This document shows positions 38,310 to 46,964 of a stretch of 64,000 nucleotides of DNA, in pieces. Location of the stretch: positions 248,001-312,000 of the forward strand of contig NZ_JANKBI010000003.1 of assembly GCF_024622195.1 (NCBI RefSeq). The letters run 5' to 3'. Numbering within the stretch: position 1 is the stretch's first letter; each line of letters starts with the position of its first letter. Under the pieces are notes generated by a model, which saw nothing but the letters and a program-made list of their open reading frames with translations, did no database searches and was not told where the DNA came from. Made by a program: the position numbers and the translations under genes. Source of the DNA: Murimonas intestini. GTDB lineage: Bacteria > Bacillota > Clostridia > Lachnospirales > Lachnospiraceae.

Positions 38310-40820
38310 ATGTACAGTTTTGGGTGGATTCCAATAACGGCTTTGTTCTGCTATGTATTTTTATTTTTTGCATTTGCGGCAGCTAAGAAAACAAAAGTAA
38401 TCAAGTCATTTATGGTACTGCTGATGGTAATGGTGCTGTGGACGGGAGGTTCACTGGCAATGCGCCTTCAGCTGTGGCCTTCTGTGGAGTTCTGGTATCA
38501 TGTATCGCTGCTGGGTGTGTTTTTTCTCCCATGCACATTTATGGGATTCATTATGGACTTCCTGGATATCAGAAAAAAAGCGTGCAGGATTTTCGGGCAG
38601 GTGTTCTTTCTGGGTTCTTATATCCTGAATCTTTTTACGGGAATATTTCTGCCTCCTCCGTCTGTAGTGGAAGGGTCGGCCAAAGGCGTGCAGTTTGTCT
38701 ATGATTTTTCATGGCCGATTATCATTCCATTTGCAGTTGCAGGCTGCCTGCTTGGAATAATGGTATATTACATCTTCAGGGGATGTAAAGGAAATATGGT
38801 TCTGAAGAAACAGCTGACCCCCATTCTGGCAGGGATAGTTATTCTTTTTACAGGTCATATGTGCCTGATGATACCATTTTTTAAAGGGTTCCCCATTGAT
38901 GTGCTCTCTGGCGTGTTTAATGCATTTTTTATGTTTTATGCACTTTACAGCAAGCGCCTCTTTAAACTGACTCTGCTGATATCCAGATGGAACTGCTATA
39001 TCGCTTCAGCTGTCATATCTATTGTTTTATTTTATCAGAGTATACCGGTTATGGGAAAATTTGCCAGAGAGAGCCTGAAAATGTCAGAATCTGTGGCAAT
39101 TATGGCGATCGCCGCCCTGTACATGATATCCACTATCGTGCTGTATACGGTGATGAAGAGGTTTCTGGACAATATTTTTGTCAGGGAGGAACTGGTACAG
39201 ACAGAAAACCTGAAAGAATTCAGCCATGCAGTTTCTAAGACACTTGATATAGACGAGATCCTGGCAAGTATGGTAGATGTGATCCGAAAGACGATAGAGG
39301 TGAACAAGATCTATATCTGCATAGAGGATCTGAATGGAAATTATGTGATCAAACGCAGTACCAGCCCCTTAGATGAGAATTCCTTCCTGCTTAGGGCAGA
39401 CCATCCTATCATCCAGTATCTGAAGAAGACGGACGGCAGCCTGATGATGAAAGATTTCAAGCGCACCATCGGCTATAAATCCATGTGGGAATCAGAGAAG
39501 AGACAGCTGCAGGAATGGAGGATCGAGTGCTTTGTGGCGCTGAAGGATGAGGAGGATCTGGAAGGGCTTGTCATGCTGTCTGAAAAGCCGAGGCATTCGT
39601 CATTTACATATGATGATATGAGTTTCCTTACCTCTGTTGGTTCGGTGAGCTCTATGGCTGTAAAAAATTCAAGGCTTTATGAAAAGGCATATGAGGAAGC
39701 CAGAAAGGATGAACTCACCGGACTGCTGAACAGGAAGAGCTTTTATGAGGTCATAGAGGAGGCATATGAGGCAAACAAGGAGAGTTCACTGGCACTGGCA
39801 ATATTGAACATTGATGATTTTAAATTATACAACCAGTTGTACGGTGCAGCGGAAGGGGATATCGCTCTTCAGAAGATCGCCCAGATCATTAAGTCAACTG
39901 TAGGTGAGAACGGATATGTGGCCAGGTATGGGGGGAAAGAATTTGCGCTGATCCTTCCGCGGTTTGATCTTTATTCTGCCAGGAATCTGGCAGAGAATGT
40001 CTGCAGCCAGATCAAGGAGCTGAACCGTTATTCCGGTGAATATTCCATGAAGGCGCTGACCATGAGCGGAGGCGTATGTGCTATCCCCTATACAGCCTCA
40101 AATGTACAGGAACTTATAAGTAATGCAGATCTAGCCGTGTATACGGTTAAGCGTTCAGGGAAAAATGCTGTCATGGTCTATTCGGAAGGGCAGGCAAAAC
40201 GCGGGGAGGAAGCGACGGCGCTCCGCAGTAAGAGCAGCTATAATGAATATGCTTCCACGATCTACGCCCTGACTGCGGCCATAGATACAAAAGACCACTA
40301 TACATTCAGCCACTCTAAAAATGTGGCTTACTATGCCGGCGAGCTGGCAAGGGGATTTGGAATGAACGATGAGTGTATAGACATCGTAAAGGAAGCTGGG
40401 CTTCTTCACGATATTGGAAAGATCGGCATTCAGGAGGATATACTGAATAAGCCGGGCAAGCTGACGGCAGAGGAATATGAGATCATGAAGACACATGTGG
40501 AGAACTCCATAGGTATCATCCGGCATCTGCCGTCTTTGGACTATGTGATACCTGCTGTGATCGGCCATCATGAGAGGTATGACGGCAAAGGCTACCCCAG
40601 AAGGATCGCAGGAGAGGATATTCCGCTCATGGCCAGGATATTATGTATTGCTGATTCTTTTGACGCCATGATATCTGTCAGAAGTTATAAGGCCTCTATG
40701 CCTGTGGAGAGAGCCTTTGCCATCCTGGAGGAGGAAGCAGGGAAGCAGTTTGATCCAAAGCTGGTGCCGGTTTTTATAAATCTCGTAAAGTCAGGAACAA
40801 TAAAAATTGCAGAAGGATGA
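38310..40820 (+). CDS. 7TM-GAF-GGDEF-HD-GYP signalling protein
   Basis: An 836-residue membrane signalling protein. About 1-260: seven hydrophobic helices like the N-terminal sensor region of some histidine kinases. About 295-460: GAF domain. About 465-630: GGDEF domain (DELTGLLNRKSFYEV); the active-site loop reads YGGKEFALI, i.e. GGKEF not GGDEF, so cyclase activity is doubtful. About 650-836: HD-GYP phosphodiesterase with HDIGKIGIQ and HHERYDGKGYP intact. Net prediction: a c-di-GMP phosphodiesterase with a degenerate, maybe GTP-sensing, cyclase domain. Start at ATG 38310 behind GGGAGG. Third gene of the ICMT-GH3 unit. Confidence 0.9.
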   Translation: MYSFGWIPITALFCYVFLFFAFAAAKKTKVIKSFMVLLMVMVLWTGGSLAMRLQLWPSVEFWYHVSLLGVFFLPCTFMGFIMDFLDIRKKACRIFGQVFFLGSYILNLFTGIFLPPPSVVEGSAKGVQFVYDFSWPIIIPFAVAGCLLGIMVYYIFRGCKGNMVLKKQLTPILAGIVILFTGHMCLMIPFFKGFPIDVLSGVFNAFFMFYALYSKRLFKLTLLISRWNCYIASAVISIVLFYQSIPVMGKFARESLKMSESVAIMAIAALYMISTIVLYTVMKRFLDNIFVREELVQTENLKEFSHAVSKTLDIDEILASMVDVIRKTIEVNKIYICIEDLNGNYVIKRSTSPLDENSFLLRADHPIIQYLKKTDGSLMMKDFKRTIGYKSMWESEKRQLQEWRIECFVALKDEEDLEGLVMLSEKPRHSSFTYDDMSFLTSVGSVSSMAVKNSRLYEKAYEEARKDELTGLLNRKSFYEVIEEAYEANKESSLALAILNIDDFKLYNQLYGAAEGDIALQKIAQIIKSTVGENGYVARYGGKEFALILPRFDLYSARNLAENVCSQIKELNRYSGEYSMKALTMSGGVCAIPYTASNVQELISNADLAVYTVKRSGKNAVMVYSEGQAKRGEEATALRSKSSYNEYASTIYALTAAIDTKDHYTFSHSKNVAYYAGELARGFGMNDECIDIVKEAGLLHDIGKIGIQEDILNKPGKLTAEEYEIMKTHVENSIGIIRHLPSLDYVIPAVIGHHERYDGKGYPRRIAGEDIPLMARILCIADSFDAMISVRSYKASMPVERAFAILEEEAGKQFDPKLVPVFINLVKSGTIKIAEG

Positions 40821-40878
40821 TTTTTGTGCTATGATAATATATCGTAATTATTAAGTTTGAGCGGCAGAGGAGTTTGAA

Positions 40879-42099
40879 ATGGCACAAAAAAGAAGATCCA
40901 GAACGAATGTCCCAAAACAGCAGCGCCGGAGACGGCGCAGGCCGGCGGTGCAGAGATATTATGATTATAATCTGCTCGCCAGCGTGATACTGCTCACCTG
41001 TTTTGGGCTTGTTATGTTATATAGTACAAGCGCGTATGAGGCGCAGGTGGAGCACGGCAGCGATATGTTTTACTTTGGAAAGCAGGCAGCTATCAGCGCA
41101 GCCTGCCTTGTTGCTGTACTGATATTTTCCCAGATTGATTATCATATATATGCCAAATTTGCAACAGCTCTCTATATTGTATCAAATGTCCTGCTGGTAG
41201 CTACGAAGTTTATAGGCAGGGAGATCAACGGCGCCAAGAGATGGATCTATTTCGGACCTGTTTCGTTCCAGCCGGCTGAGCTGGGCAAGCTGTCGCTGAT
41301 CCTCTTTCTGGCCTGCGTCATAGTGAAGATAGGTGGCAGAAAGATGCGGGGATGGCGGGCGCCGGCTATCATTTTAGGACTTGGCGGCATTACGGCGTTT
41401 TTTACCTATTATTTCACTCAGAATATGAGTACTGCGATCATAATGGCGGGTATTACAGGAATCATGCTGTTTGTGGCCCATCCAAAGACAGTTCCGTTCC
41501 TGGCAGCCGTGGGAGCTGTTCTTGTCATGGCGGCAGGCGTAGTGTTCTATGTGGCGACTAATGCGGCCAGCGGGACATTCCGTCTGCGGAGGGTGCTTGT
41601 CTGGCTGGACCCGGAGGCCTATGCCAGCTGGGGCGGTTATCAGGTTATGCAGGGGCTGTATGCCATTGGGTCAGGAGGATTTTTCGGGAAAGGCCTTGGA
41701 AACAGCACGCAGAAGCTGGGGGCTGTACCTGAGGCACAGAATGATATGATATTTTCAATCGTGTGTGAGGAGCTGGGAGTATTTGGAGCGGCTATGCTCA
41801 CAATACTGTTTGTGTTCCTGCTTTACAGGCTGCTCTTCATTGCCCAGAATGCGCCTGACCTTTTAGGTTCACTGATAGCAACCGGCATATTTGCCCATAT
41901 TGCCCTGCAGGTGGTCCTTAATATGGCAGTCGTACTGAATATGATCCCTACCACAGGAGTAACTCTGCCGTTTGTCAGCTATGGGGGCACATCGATCTTG
42001 TTCCTAATGGCGGAGATGACACTGGCGCTGAGCGTCTCGAGGCAGATAAAGTTTAAAGAACAGGAAGAAGGAAAGAGATCGCTGACAAGGACAGCGTGA
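40879..42099 (+). CDS. SEDS-family peptidoglycan glycosyltransferase (FtsW/RodA/SpoVE)
   Basis: A 406-residue polytopic protein of the SEDS family, which polymerises lipid II into glycan strands. A very basic N-terminal tail (residues 2-24) precedes about ten membrane helices. The family signature NMIPTTGVTLPFVSYGGTS lies near the C-terminus; AGEINGAKRWI-type (REINGAKRWIYFGPVSFQPAE) motif early on. Length fits FtsW or SpoVE; which division or sporulation process it serves cannot be told here. No PBP partner is adjacent. Confidence 0.9.
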   Translation: MAQKRRSRTNVPKQQRRRRRRPAVQRYYDYNLLASVILLTCFGLVMLYSTSAYEAQVEHGSDMFYFGKQAAISAACLVAVLIFSQIDYHIYAKFATALYIVSNVLLVATKFIGREINGAKRWIYFGPVSFQPAELGKLSLILFLACVIVKIGGRKMRGWRAPAIILGLGGITAFFTYYFTQNMSTAIIMAGITGIMLFVAHPKTVPFLAAVGAVLVMAAGVVFYVATNAASGTFRLRRVLVWLDPEAYASWGGYQVMQGLYAIGSGGFFGKGLGNSTQKLGAVPEAQNDMIFSIVCEELGVFGAAMLTILFVFLLYRLLFIAQNAPDLLGSLIATGIFAHIALQVVLNMAVVLNMIPTTGVTLPFVSYGGTSILFLMAEMTLALSVSRQIKFKEQEEGKRSLTRTA

Positions 42100-42109
42100 G
42101 AGGAAAGAG

Positions 42110-42385
42110 ATGAAAGATCTGGATACAGGGACAGTATTTGAAGGAGACATGGGCAGGGCCTACGAGGTGACGGGAATCCTCCTGCCGGAGGACATCACCA
42201 GAAGGCTGGAGTCTTTGGGAATCTTTGAGGGGACAAAGCTTCAGATCCTGAATAAGAAGAAAAATGGTGCCGTGATCATAAAAGCGAGAGGGGCCAGATG
42301 GGCCATAGGAAAAGAATTTGCTAAAGGCATCAGAGTCAGAGAACCCGGGGAGATAAAGGAGCAGCAGGATGAAACAGACAATTAA
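42110..42385 (+). CDS. feoA: Ferrous iron transport protein FeoA
   Basis: A 91-residue SH3-like FeoA protein (GILLPEDITRRLESLGIFEGTKLQI, then IKARGARWAIGKEFAKGI). It modulates FeoB. It starts 10 nt after the SEDS gene and overlaps feoB by 17 nt. Confidence 0.88.
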   Translation: MKDLDTGTVFEGDMGRAYEVTGILLPEDITRRLESLGIFEGTKLQILNKKKNGAVIIKARGARWAIGKEFAKGIRVREPGEIKEQQDETDN

Positions 42386-44363
42386 TGTCGCATTTGTGGG
42401 AAATCCCAACTGTGGTAAGACGACCCTGTTTAATGCATATACAGGGGCAAATCTGAAGGTGGCCAACTGGCCTGGAGTCACCGTGGAGAGAAAAGAGGGA
42501 GAGACAGACTACAGAGGCCAGCATATTAAGCTGATAGATACCCCCGGTATATACAGCCTGACTTCTTATTCCATAGAGGAGAAGGTGACAAGGCAGTGTA
42601 TTCTGGAGGATGACATAGATGTCATTATCAATATTGTGGATGCATCTGCCATGGAGAGGAACCTCTATCTGACCATGCAGCTGCTGGAGCTGGGAAAGCC
42701 GGTTATACTGGCTTTGAATATGATGGATATTGTGGAAGAGCGCGGGATGGAGATCGACATGCACCGCCTGCCTGAACTGCTGGGCCATATTCCTGTTGTG
42801 CCTGTGTCTGCCAGAAAGCGGACGGGACTTGATGTACTGATGCATGCAGTAAAGCATCACTATGAAGAGGGGCCTGCAGGAAATGTGGTTGTCTACAGGC
42901 CGGATATGGAGAAGCGCATAGTAGAGGTGGAGAAGCTTCTTAAGAGCAGGTATCCTCAGATTAAAAATATCAGATGGCATGCCATCAAGCTGCTGGAGCG
43001 TGATGATGAGGTTGAAAAACAATATTCTCTGGATACGGCGGCTGTCATTGACCGCAGCTATGAGAAAGATATCATTAACCAGAAATATGATTACATAGAG
43101 GAAGTGATAGACGAGTGTCTTTTTTATAAGAGCGAAAAAGCAGCTTCCACAGACAAGATCGATGAGGTGCTCACCCACAGATTATGGGGAGTGCCCATAT
43201 TTCTGGGGATCATGGCTCTTGTGTTCTTCCTGACATTTTTCATAGGAGATGCCTTAAAAGGCGTGTTTGAGATAGTTCTGTCAATGTTTTCAGATGCAGT
43301 AAACCATCTTCTTGTGAGCGTCAGTGCGGCTGACTGGCTCATATCACTCATAGTGGACGGGATCATTGCAGGAGTGGGAGGCATCCTGACCTTCCTCCCC
43401 AATATATTTATCCTCTTCCTTGCACTGGCTGTTCTGGAGGACAGCGGATATATGGCCAGGGTGGCCTATGTCATGGATAAGATCATGGGCAGGGCAGGAT
43501 TATCAGGAAAGGCCTTTCTCCCCATGATACTGGGCTTTGGATGTACGGTGCCTGCTGTTATGGCCACAAGGGCTCTGGAGAGGGAAGAGGACAGAAAGAA
43601 GACAATACTTGTGACTCCATTTATGTCCTGTTCAGCCAGACTCCCTATCTATGTACTGTTTGCAGACATGTTCTTTGGAAAATATGCCATGGCAGCTGCA
43701 TTTTCCATGTATGTGCTGGGAATGCTGACAGCAATCGTCATAGCGCTTGTAATTAACAGATTCCAGAAAAACAAAAGCAGCCAGTCTCTGCTGATTGAGC
43801 TTCCGGAATATAAAGCGCCCAACGCCAGGACTATCATGATATATGTGTGGGAGAAGGTCAAAGATTATCTGACAAAGGCCGGGACCACCATATTTGTGGC
43901 TTCAATCGTCATATGGTTTATCCTGAATTTTAACCAGCACGGTATGGTGACAGAGGTGTCGGAAAGCTTTGGCGCTGCCCTTGGCAGATGGTTTGAACCC
44001 CTGCTGGCTCCGGCCGGCCTTGGCCTGTGGCAGATAGGAGTGGCTCTGATTTCAGGGCTGTCGGCAAAAGAAGTGGTTGTCTCCAGCTTTGCCGTCCTTT
44101 TTGGAGTGGGAAACGCCAATTCGGCGGCAGGTATGGCTCAGATCGTGCAGAATCTGTCGGTTTACGGCTTTGGCGCCCTGAATGCATATGCGCTCATGGT
44201 GTTCTGCCTTCTCTACACCCCATGCGCTGCAACTATTGGAACGATACGGAAAGAAACACATTCCTGGAAGTTTACGTTCATGATGATCGCCTTTCAGCTC
44301 CTTCTTGCCTGGGGCTGCGCGGTGCTGGTGTTCCAGGCAGGCTCCCTGCTGGCGGGTATTTGA
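42369..44363 (+). CDS. feoB: Ferrous iron transporter FeoB
   Basis: A 664-residue FeoB, the Fe(II) permease with a fused G protein. Cytoplasmic G domain: GNPNCGKTTLFN (G1, residues 11-22), DTPGIYSL (G3) and LNMMD (G4). A helical GDI-like linker follows to about 265, then some nine membrane helices with the Gate motif GFGCTVPAV and a second Gate near YTPCAATIG. Length is normal for Clostridia. Confidence 0.95.
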   Translation: MKQTINVAFVGNPNCGKTTLFNAYTGANLKVANWPGVTVERKEGETDYRGQHIKLIDTPGIYSLTSYSIEEKVTRQCILEDDIDVIINIVDASAMERNLYLTMQLLELGKPVILALNMMDIVEERGMEIDMHRLPELLGHIPVVPVSARKRTGLDVLMHAVKHHYEEGPAGNVVVYRPDMEKRIVEVEKLLKSRYPQIKNIRWHAIKLLERDDEVEKQYSLDTAAVIDRSYEKDIINQKYDYIEEVIDECLFYKSEKAASTDKIDEVLTHRLWGVPIFLGIMALVFFLTFFIGDALKGVFEIVLSMFSDAVNHLLVSVSAADWLISLIVDGIIAGVGGILTFLPNIFILFLALAVLEDSGYMARVAYVMDKIMGRAGLSGKAFLPMILGFGCTVPAVMATRALEREEDRKKTILVTPFMSCSARLPIYVLFADMFFGKYAMAAAFSMYVLGMLTAIVIALVINRFQKNKSSQSLLIELPEYKAPNARTIMIYVWEKVKDYLTKAGTTIFVASIVIWFILNFNQHGMVTEVSESFGAALGRWFEPLLAPAGLGLWQIGVALISGLSAKEVVVSSFAVLFGVGNANSAAGMAQIVQNLSVYGFGALNAYALMVFCLLYTPCAATIGTIRKETHSWKFTFMMIAFQLLLAWGCAVLVFQAGSLLAGI

Positions 44364-44406
44364 TGAAACAGGTGTAAAACAGATATTTTACAGAAAGTGT
44401 GATATT

Positions 44407-44565
44407 ATGGAAGTTTTCAGTACGGTTGTTGTGGGAGGGGCAATTTTCCTCTATGCAGCCTTTGTGATAAGAAAAAGGATAAAAGATATAAAGAACGGCA
44501 GGTTTTGCCAGTGCAGCTGTGAGGGCTGCAGCGGCTCCTGCAAAAAGTGCAGCAGCGTCCATTAG
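44407..44565 (+). CDS. FeoB-associated Cys-rich membrane protein
   Basis: A 52-residue protein: one membrane helix (VFSTVVVGGAIFLYAAFVI), a basic stretch, and a C-terminal cluster of seven Cys (CQCSCEGCSGSCKKC). This matches the small FeoB-associated Cys-rich proteins found downstream of clostridial feoB; they may act like FeoC or handle iron. Stop codon lies in the following terminator hairpin. Confidence 0.85.
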   Translation: MEVFSTVVVGGAIFLYAAFVIRKRIKDIKNGRFCQCSCEGCSGSCKKCSSVH

Positions 44566-44579
44566 GGCGCTGTTTTTTT
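44552..44579 (+). terminator. Terminator of the feo operon
   Basis: CAGCG (about 44552) pairs with CGCTG (44568-44572) around the stop codon of the Cys-rich gene; seven T follow. Confidence 0.65.
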
Positions 44580-44689
44580 ACATTTTACTCAGGTGACGTG
44601 TTACATCGTCAGCTGTATAAATAGAAACATCATGCGGCTGGATGATCATTGCAGCTGCAGACTAAGTGAAGAATCGAGGAGAAGAGGCA

Positions 44690-45556
44690 ATGAAAAAGTA
44701 TTCTAAAACAATTATTGATGTATTAATGGTGCTGCTGGGCAACACGATCTATGCACTGGCAGTAACTATGTTCATCCTGCCAAATAACCTGGTGATCGGC
44801 GGCGGGACAGGTGTGGCCCTGGCTGTACAGCATTATTTCGGGATCCCTATTGCGGTGTTTGCGCTGGTGTTCAACTTTCTGCTTTTTTTGGCGGGCGCAG
44901 CCATACTGGGAAAGAAATTTGCTATGACGACCATCATCAGCACCTTTTATTATCCGTTCATCCTGGGCGTCCTGCAGAACGTGCCCGCACTGGGAAATAT
45001 GACTAATGACGGAACGATCGCAGCCATATATGCCGGGGTAATGATCGGCGCGGCGATCGGCATTGTATTTAAAGCGGGAGCTTCCACGGGCGGGATGGAT
45101 ATTCCTCCCCTTGTGATCAATAAGCTGTTCGGCCTGCCGGTGTCAGCAGTTATGTATGCTTTTGACTGCCTCATTCTCCTGCTGCAGGTCACCTTTGCCG
45201 AGAAGGAGCAGGTACTTTTAGGACTTCTTCTTGTATTCCTCTATACCTTTGTGCTGGATAAGGTACTGTTTATGGGCCAGACAAAGACGCAGGTAAAGAT
45301 TGTCAGTGAAAAGTATGAGGAGATCAACCAGATGATCATCCAGAACGTGGACAGGACGTCTACCCTGCTTCAGGGAGAGACAGGGTACCTTCACACAAAG
45401 CTTCCCATGGTCCTTACCATCATCTCCAACAGAGAGCTTCCAAGGCTGAACCGGGAGGTTCAGAAGATAGATCCAGAGGCATTCCTTATCATCAGCCAGG
45501 TAAAAGAAGTGAGGGGCAGGGGATTCACCATTAATAAAGAATATATAGATAAATGA
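44690..45556 (+). CDS. YitT family membrane protein (DUF161/DUF2179)
   Basis: A 288-residue protein with five to six membrane helices (FILPNNLVIGGGTGVALAVQ near the start, FKAGASTGGMDIPPLVINK mid-way) and a C-terminal cytosolic DUF2179 domain (TSTLLQGETGYLHTK, LTIISNRELPRLNREV). Function unknown in the family. Start at ATG 44690 with GGAGAAGAGG upstream. Confidence 0.88.
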   Translation: MKKYSKTIIDVLMVLLGNTIYALAVTMFILPNNLVIGGGTGVALAVQHYFGIPIAVFALVFNFLLFLAGAAILGKKFAMTTIISTFYYPFILGVLQNVPALGNMTNDGTIAAIYAGVMIGAAIGIVFKAGASTGGMDIPPLVINKLFGLPVSAVMYAFDCLILLLQVTFAEKEQVLLGLLLVFLYTFVLDKVLFMGQTKTQVKIVSEKYEEINQMIIQNVDRTSTLLQGETGYLHTKLPMVLTIISNRELPRLNREVQKIDPEAFLIISQVKEVRGRGFTINKEYIDK

Positions 45557-45580
45557 CGGTTCAGAACATTCTTTAAACAC

Positions 45581-45645
45581 CCCGCGGGCATGTGAACAGT
45601 TACATGAAAGCAACCATTACTATTCACATGCCCGCAAAATATTGC
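45581..45645 (+). terminator. 13-bp hairpin with long loop after the YitT gene
   Basis: GCGGGCATGTGAA pairs perfectly with TTCACATGCCCGC (ending near 45636) around a ~26-nt loop. AAAATATTGCAGTTTT follows, so the U-tract is poor. It may work as terminator or as a boundary element before the fatty acid operon. Confidence 0.55.
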
Positions 45646-45667
45646 AGTTTTGGGCTATAAAAAAATC

Positions 45668-45696
45668 TTGACAAATCTTTTTTTTACATATATACT
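45668..45696 (+). promoter_or_regulatory. Promoter of the fatty acid synthesis operon
   Basis: Consensus TTGACA (45668-45673), 17-bp spacer with a T-run, and TATACT (45691-45696). Confidence 0.9.
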
Positions 45697-45700
45697 TTGG

Positions 45701-45719
45701 ATATCAAAATATTTGATAT
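45701..45719 (+). promoter_or_regulatory. Candidate operator of the fab operon
   Basis: ATATCAAA-ATA-TTTGATAT is a perfect inverted repeat (8+3+8) starting 4 nt after the -10 box, so it overlaps the transcription start. This is a classic repressor position. A FabT- or FapR-like regulator is the natural candidate but neither gene is in the window. Confidence 0.65.
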
Positions 45720-45751
45720 AAAAATAATATGAATTTAAGAGGAGATTGACC

Positions 45752-45985
45752 ATGTTTGAGAAAATGAAAGATATCATCGCAGAGCAGTTAAATTGTGAAA
45801 AGGAGACCATCACACTGGAAACTAATTTCAAGGATGATCTGGGAGCTGATTCACTTGACCTGTTTGAACTTGTTATGGCTCTGGAAGATGAATACTCAGT
45901 GGAGATCCCGTCAGAAGACCTTGAGAATCTGACAACTGTAAAGGCAGTCATGGATTACTTGAAAAATAAAGGTGTGGAAGAATAA
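45752..45985 (+). CDS. acpP: Acyl carrier protein
   Basis: A 77-residue ACP. The phosphopantetheine attachment motif GADSLDLFELVMALE carries the serine (about residue 37). Acidic throughout, as expected. RBS AAGAGGAG. First gene of a fab/acc operon with the pneumococcal order; fabH, which often precedes acpP, is not here. Confidence 0.95.
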   Translation: MFEKMKDIIAEQLNCEKETITLETNFKDDLGADSLDLFELVMALEDEYSVEIPSEDLENLTTVKAVMDYLKNKGVEE

Positions 45986-46022
45986 GCCACACCTTCTTCT
46001 ATAGGAAACACGGGAGGAAGAC

Positions 46023-46949
46023 ATGGATACAAGAGTAACGAAGCTTTTAGGAATAGAATATCCAATCATCCAGGGCGGAATGGCCTGGGTGGCAGAACAT
46101 AACCTGGCAGCGGCTGTGTCAAATGCCGGCGGTTTCGGGCTTATCGGTGCGGCCAGCGCACCGGCTGAAGTGGTCAGGGATGAGATACGCAAGGCAAAGG
46201 AGCTGACAGATAAACCGTTTGGTGTAAATATCATGCTGCTCAGCCCCCACGCTGATGAGGTGGCCAGGGTGGTAGCCGAGGAAGGCGTCAAGGCAGTCAC
46301 CACAGGAGCAGGAAATCCGGAAAAATATATGGAGCTCTGGAAAAATGCGGGGATCAAGGTTATCCCGGTAGTGGCAAGCGTGGCCCTTGCCAGAAGGATG
46401 GAGAGATATGGCGCCGACGCAGTAGTGGCTGAGGGTATGGAGTCAGGCGGGCATATAGGCTCCCAGACAACGATGACTCTGGTGCCCCAGGTGGCGGATG
46501 CAGTTGATATACCTGTTATAGCGGCCGGCGGGATCGGCGATGGAAGAGGGTTTGCGGCAGCTATGATGCTGGGGGCGGAAGCCGTCCAGATGGGAACCAG
46601 GTTTGTGGTGGCCAGTGAGTCTATTGTCCACGGCAACTATAAAGAGAGAGTCATAAAAGCAAAGGATATAGATTCTGAAGTTACAGGAATGAGTACAGGC
46701 CATCCGGTGCGCTCACTGCGCAACAAGATGACAAGAGAATACATAAAGCTGGAACAGTCAGGAGCTTCCTTCGAGGAGCTGGAATATCTGACGCTTGGTT
46801 CTTTAAGAAATGCAGTCATGGAAGGTGACGTGGTGAACGGAACCGTCATGGCGGGACAGATCGCAGGGCTTGTGAAAAAGGAACAGACCTGCAGGGAAAT
46901 GATTGAAGAAATTATGCATGAGGCAGAAGTGCTTTTAAAAATACAATAA
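46023..46949 (+). CDS. fabK: Enoyl-ACP reductase II (FabK)
   Basis: A 308-residue FMN-dependent enoyl-ACP reductase of the nitronate monooxygenase/2-nitropropane dioxygenase fold. Recognised by PIIQGGMAWVAEHNLAAAVS, GVNIMLLSP and IAAGGIGDGRGFAAAMMLGA. It replaces FabI for the last reduction step. Location between acpP and fabD is the typical place for FabK. Confidence 0.94.
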   Translation: MDTRVTKLLGIEYPIIQGGMAWVAEHNLAAAVSNAGGFGLIGAASAPAEVVRDEIRKAKELTDKPFGVNIMLLSPHADEVARVVAEEGVKAVTTGAGNPEKYMELWKNAGIKVIPVVASVALARRMERYGADAVVAEGMESGGHIGSQTTMTLVPQVADAVDIPVIAAGGIGDGRGFAAAMMLGAEAVQMGTRFVVASESIVHGNYKERVIKAKDIDSEVTGMSTGHPVRSLRNKMTREYIKLEQSGASFEELEYLTLGSLRNAVMEGDVVNGTVMAGQIAGLVKKEQTCREMIEEIMHEAEVLLKIQ

Positions 46950-46964
46950 AGGAGTAAACCAGGA

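Noticed and set aside
42336..43178. A 280-codon minus-strand frame opposite feoB
   Set aside because: Antisense to the FeoB G domain, His/Leu/Cys-rich artefact composition.
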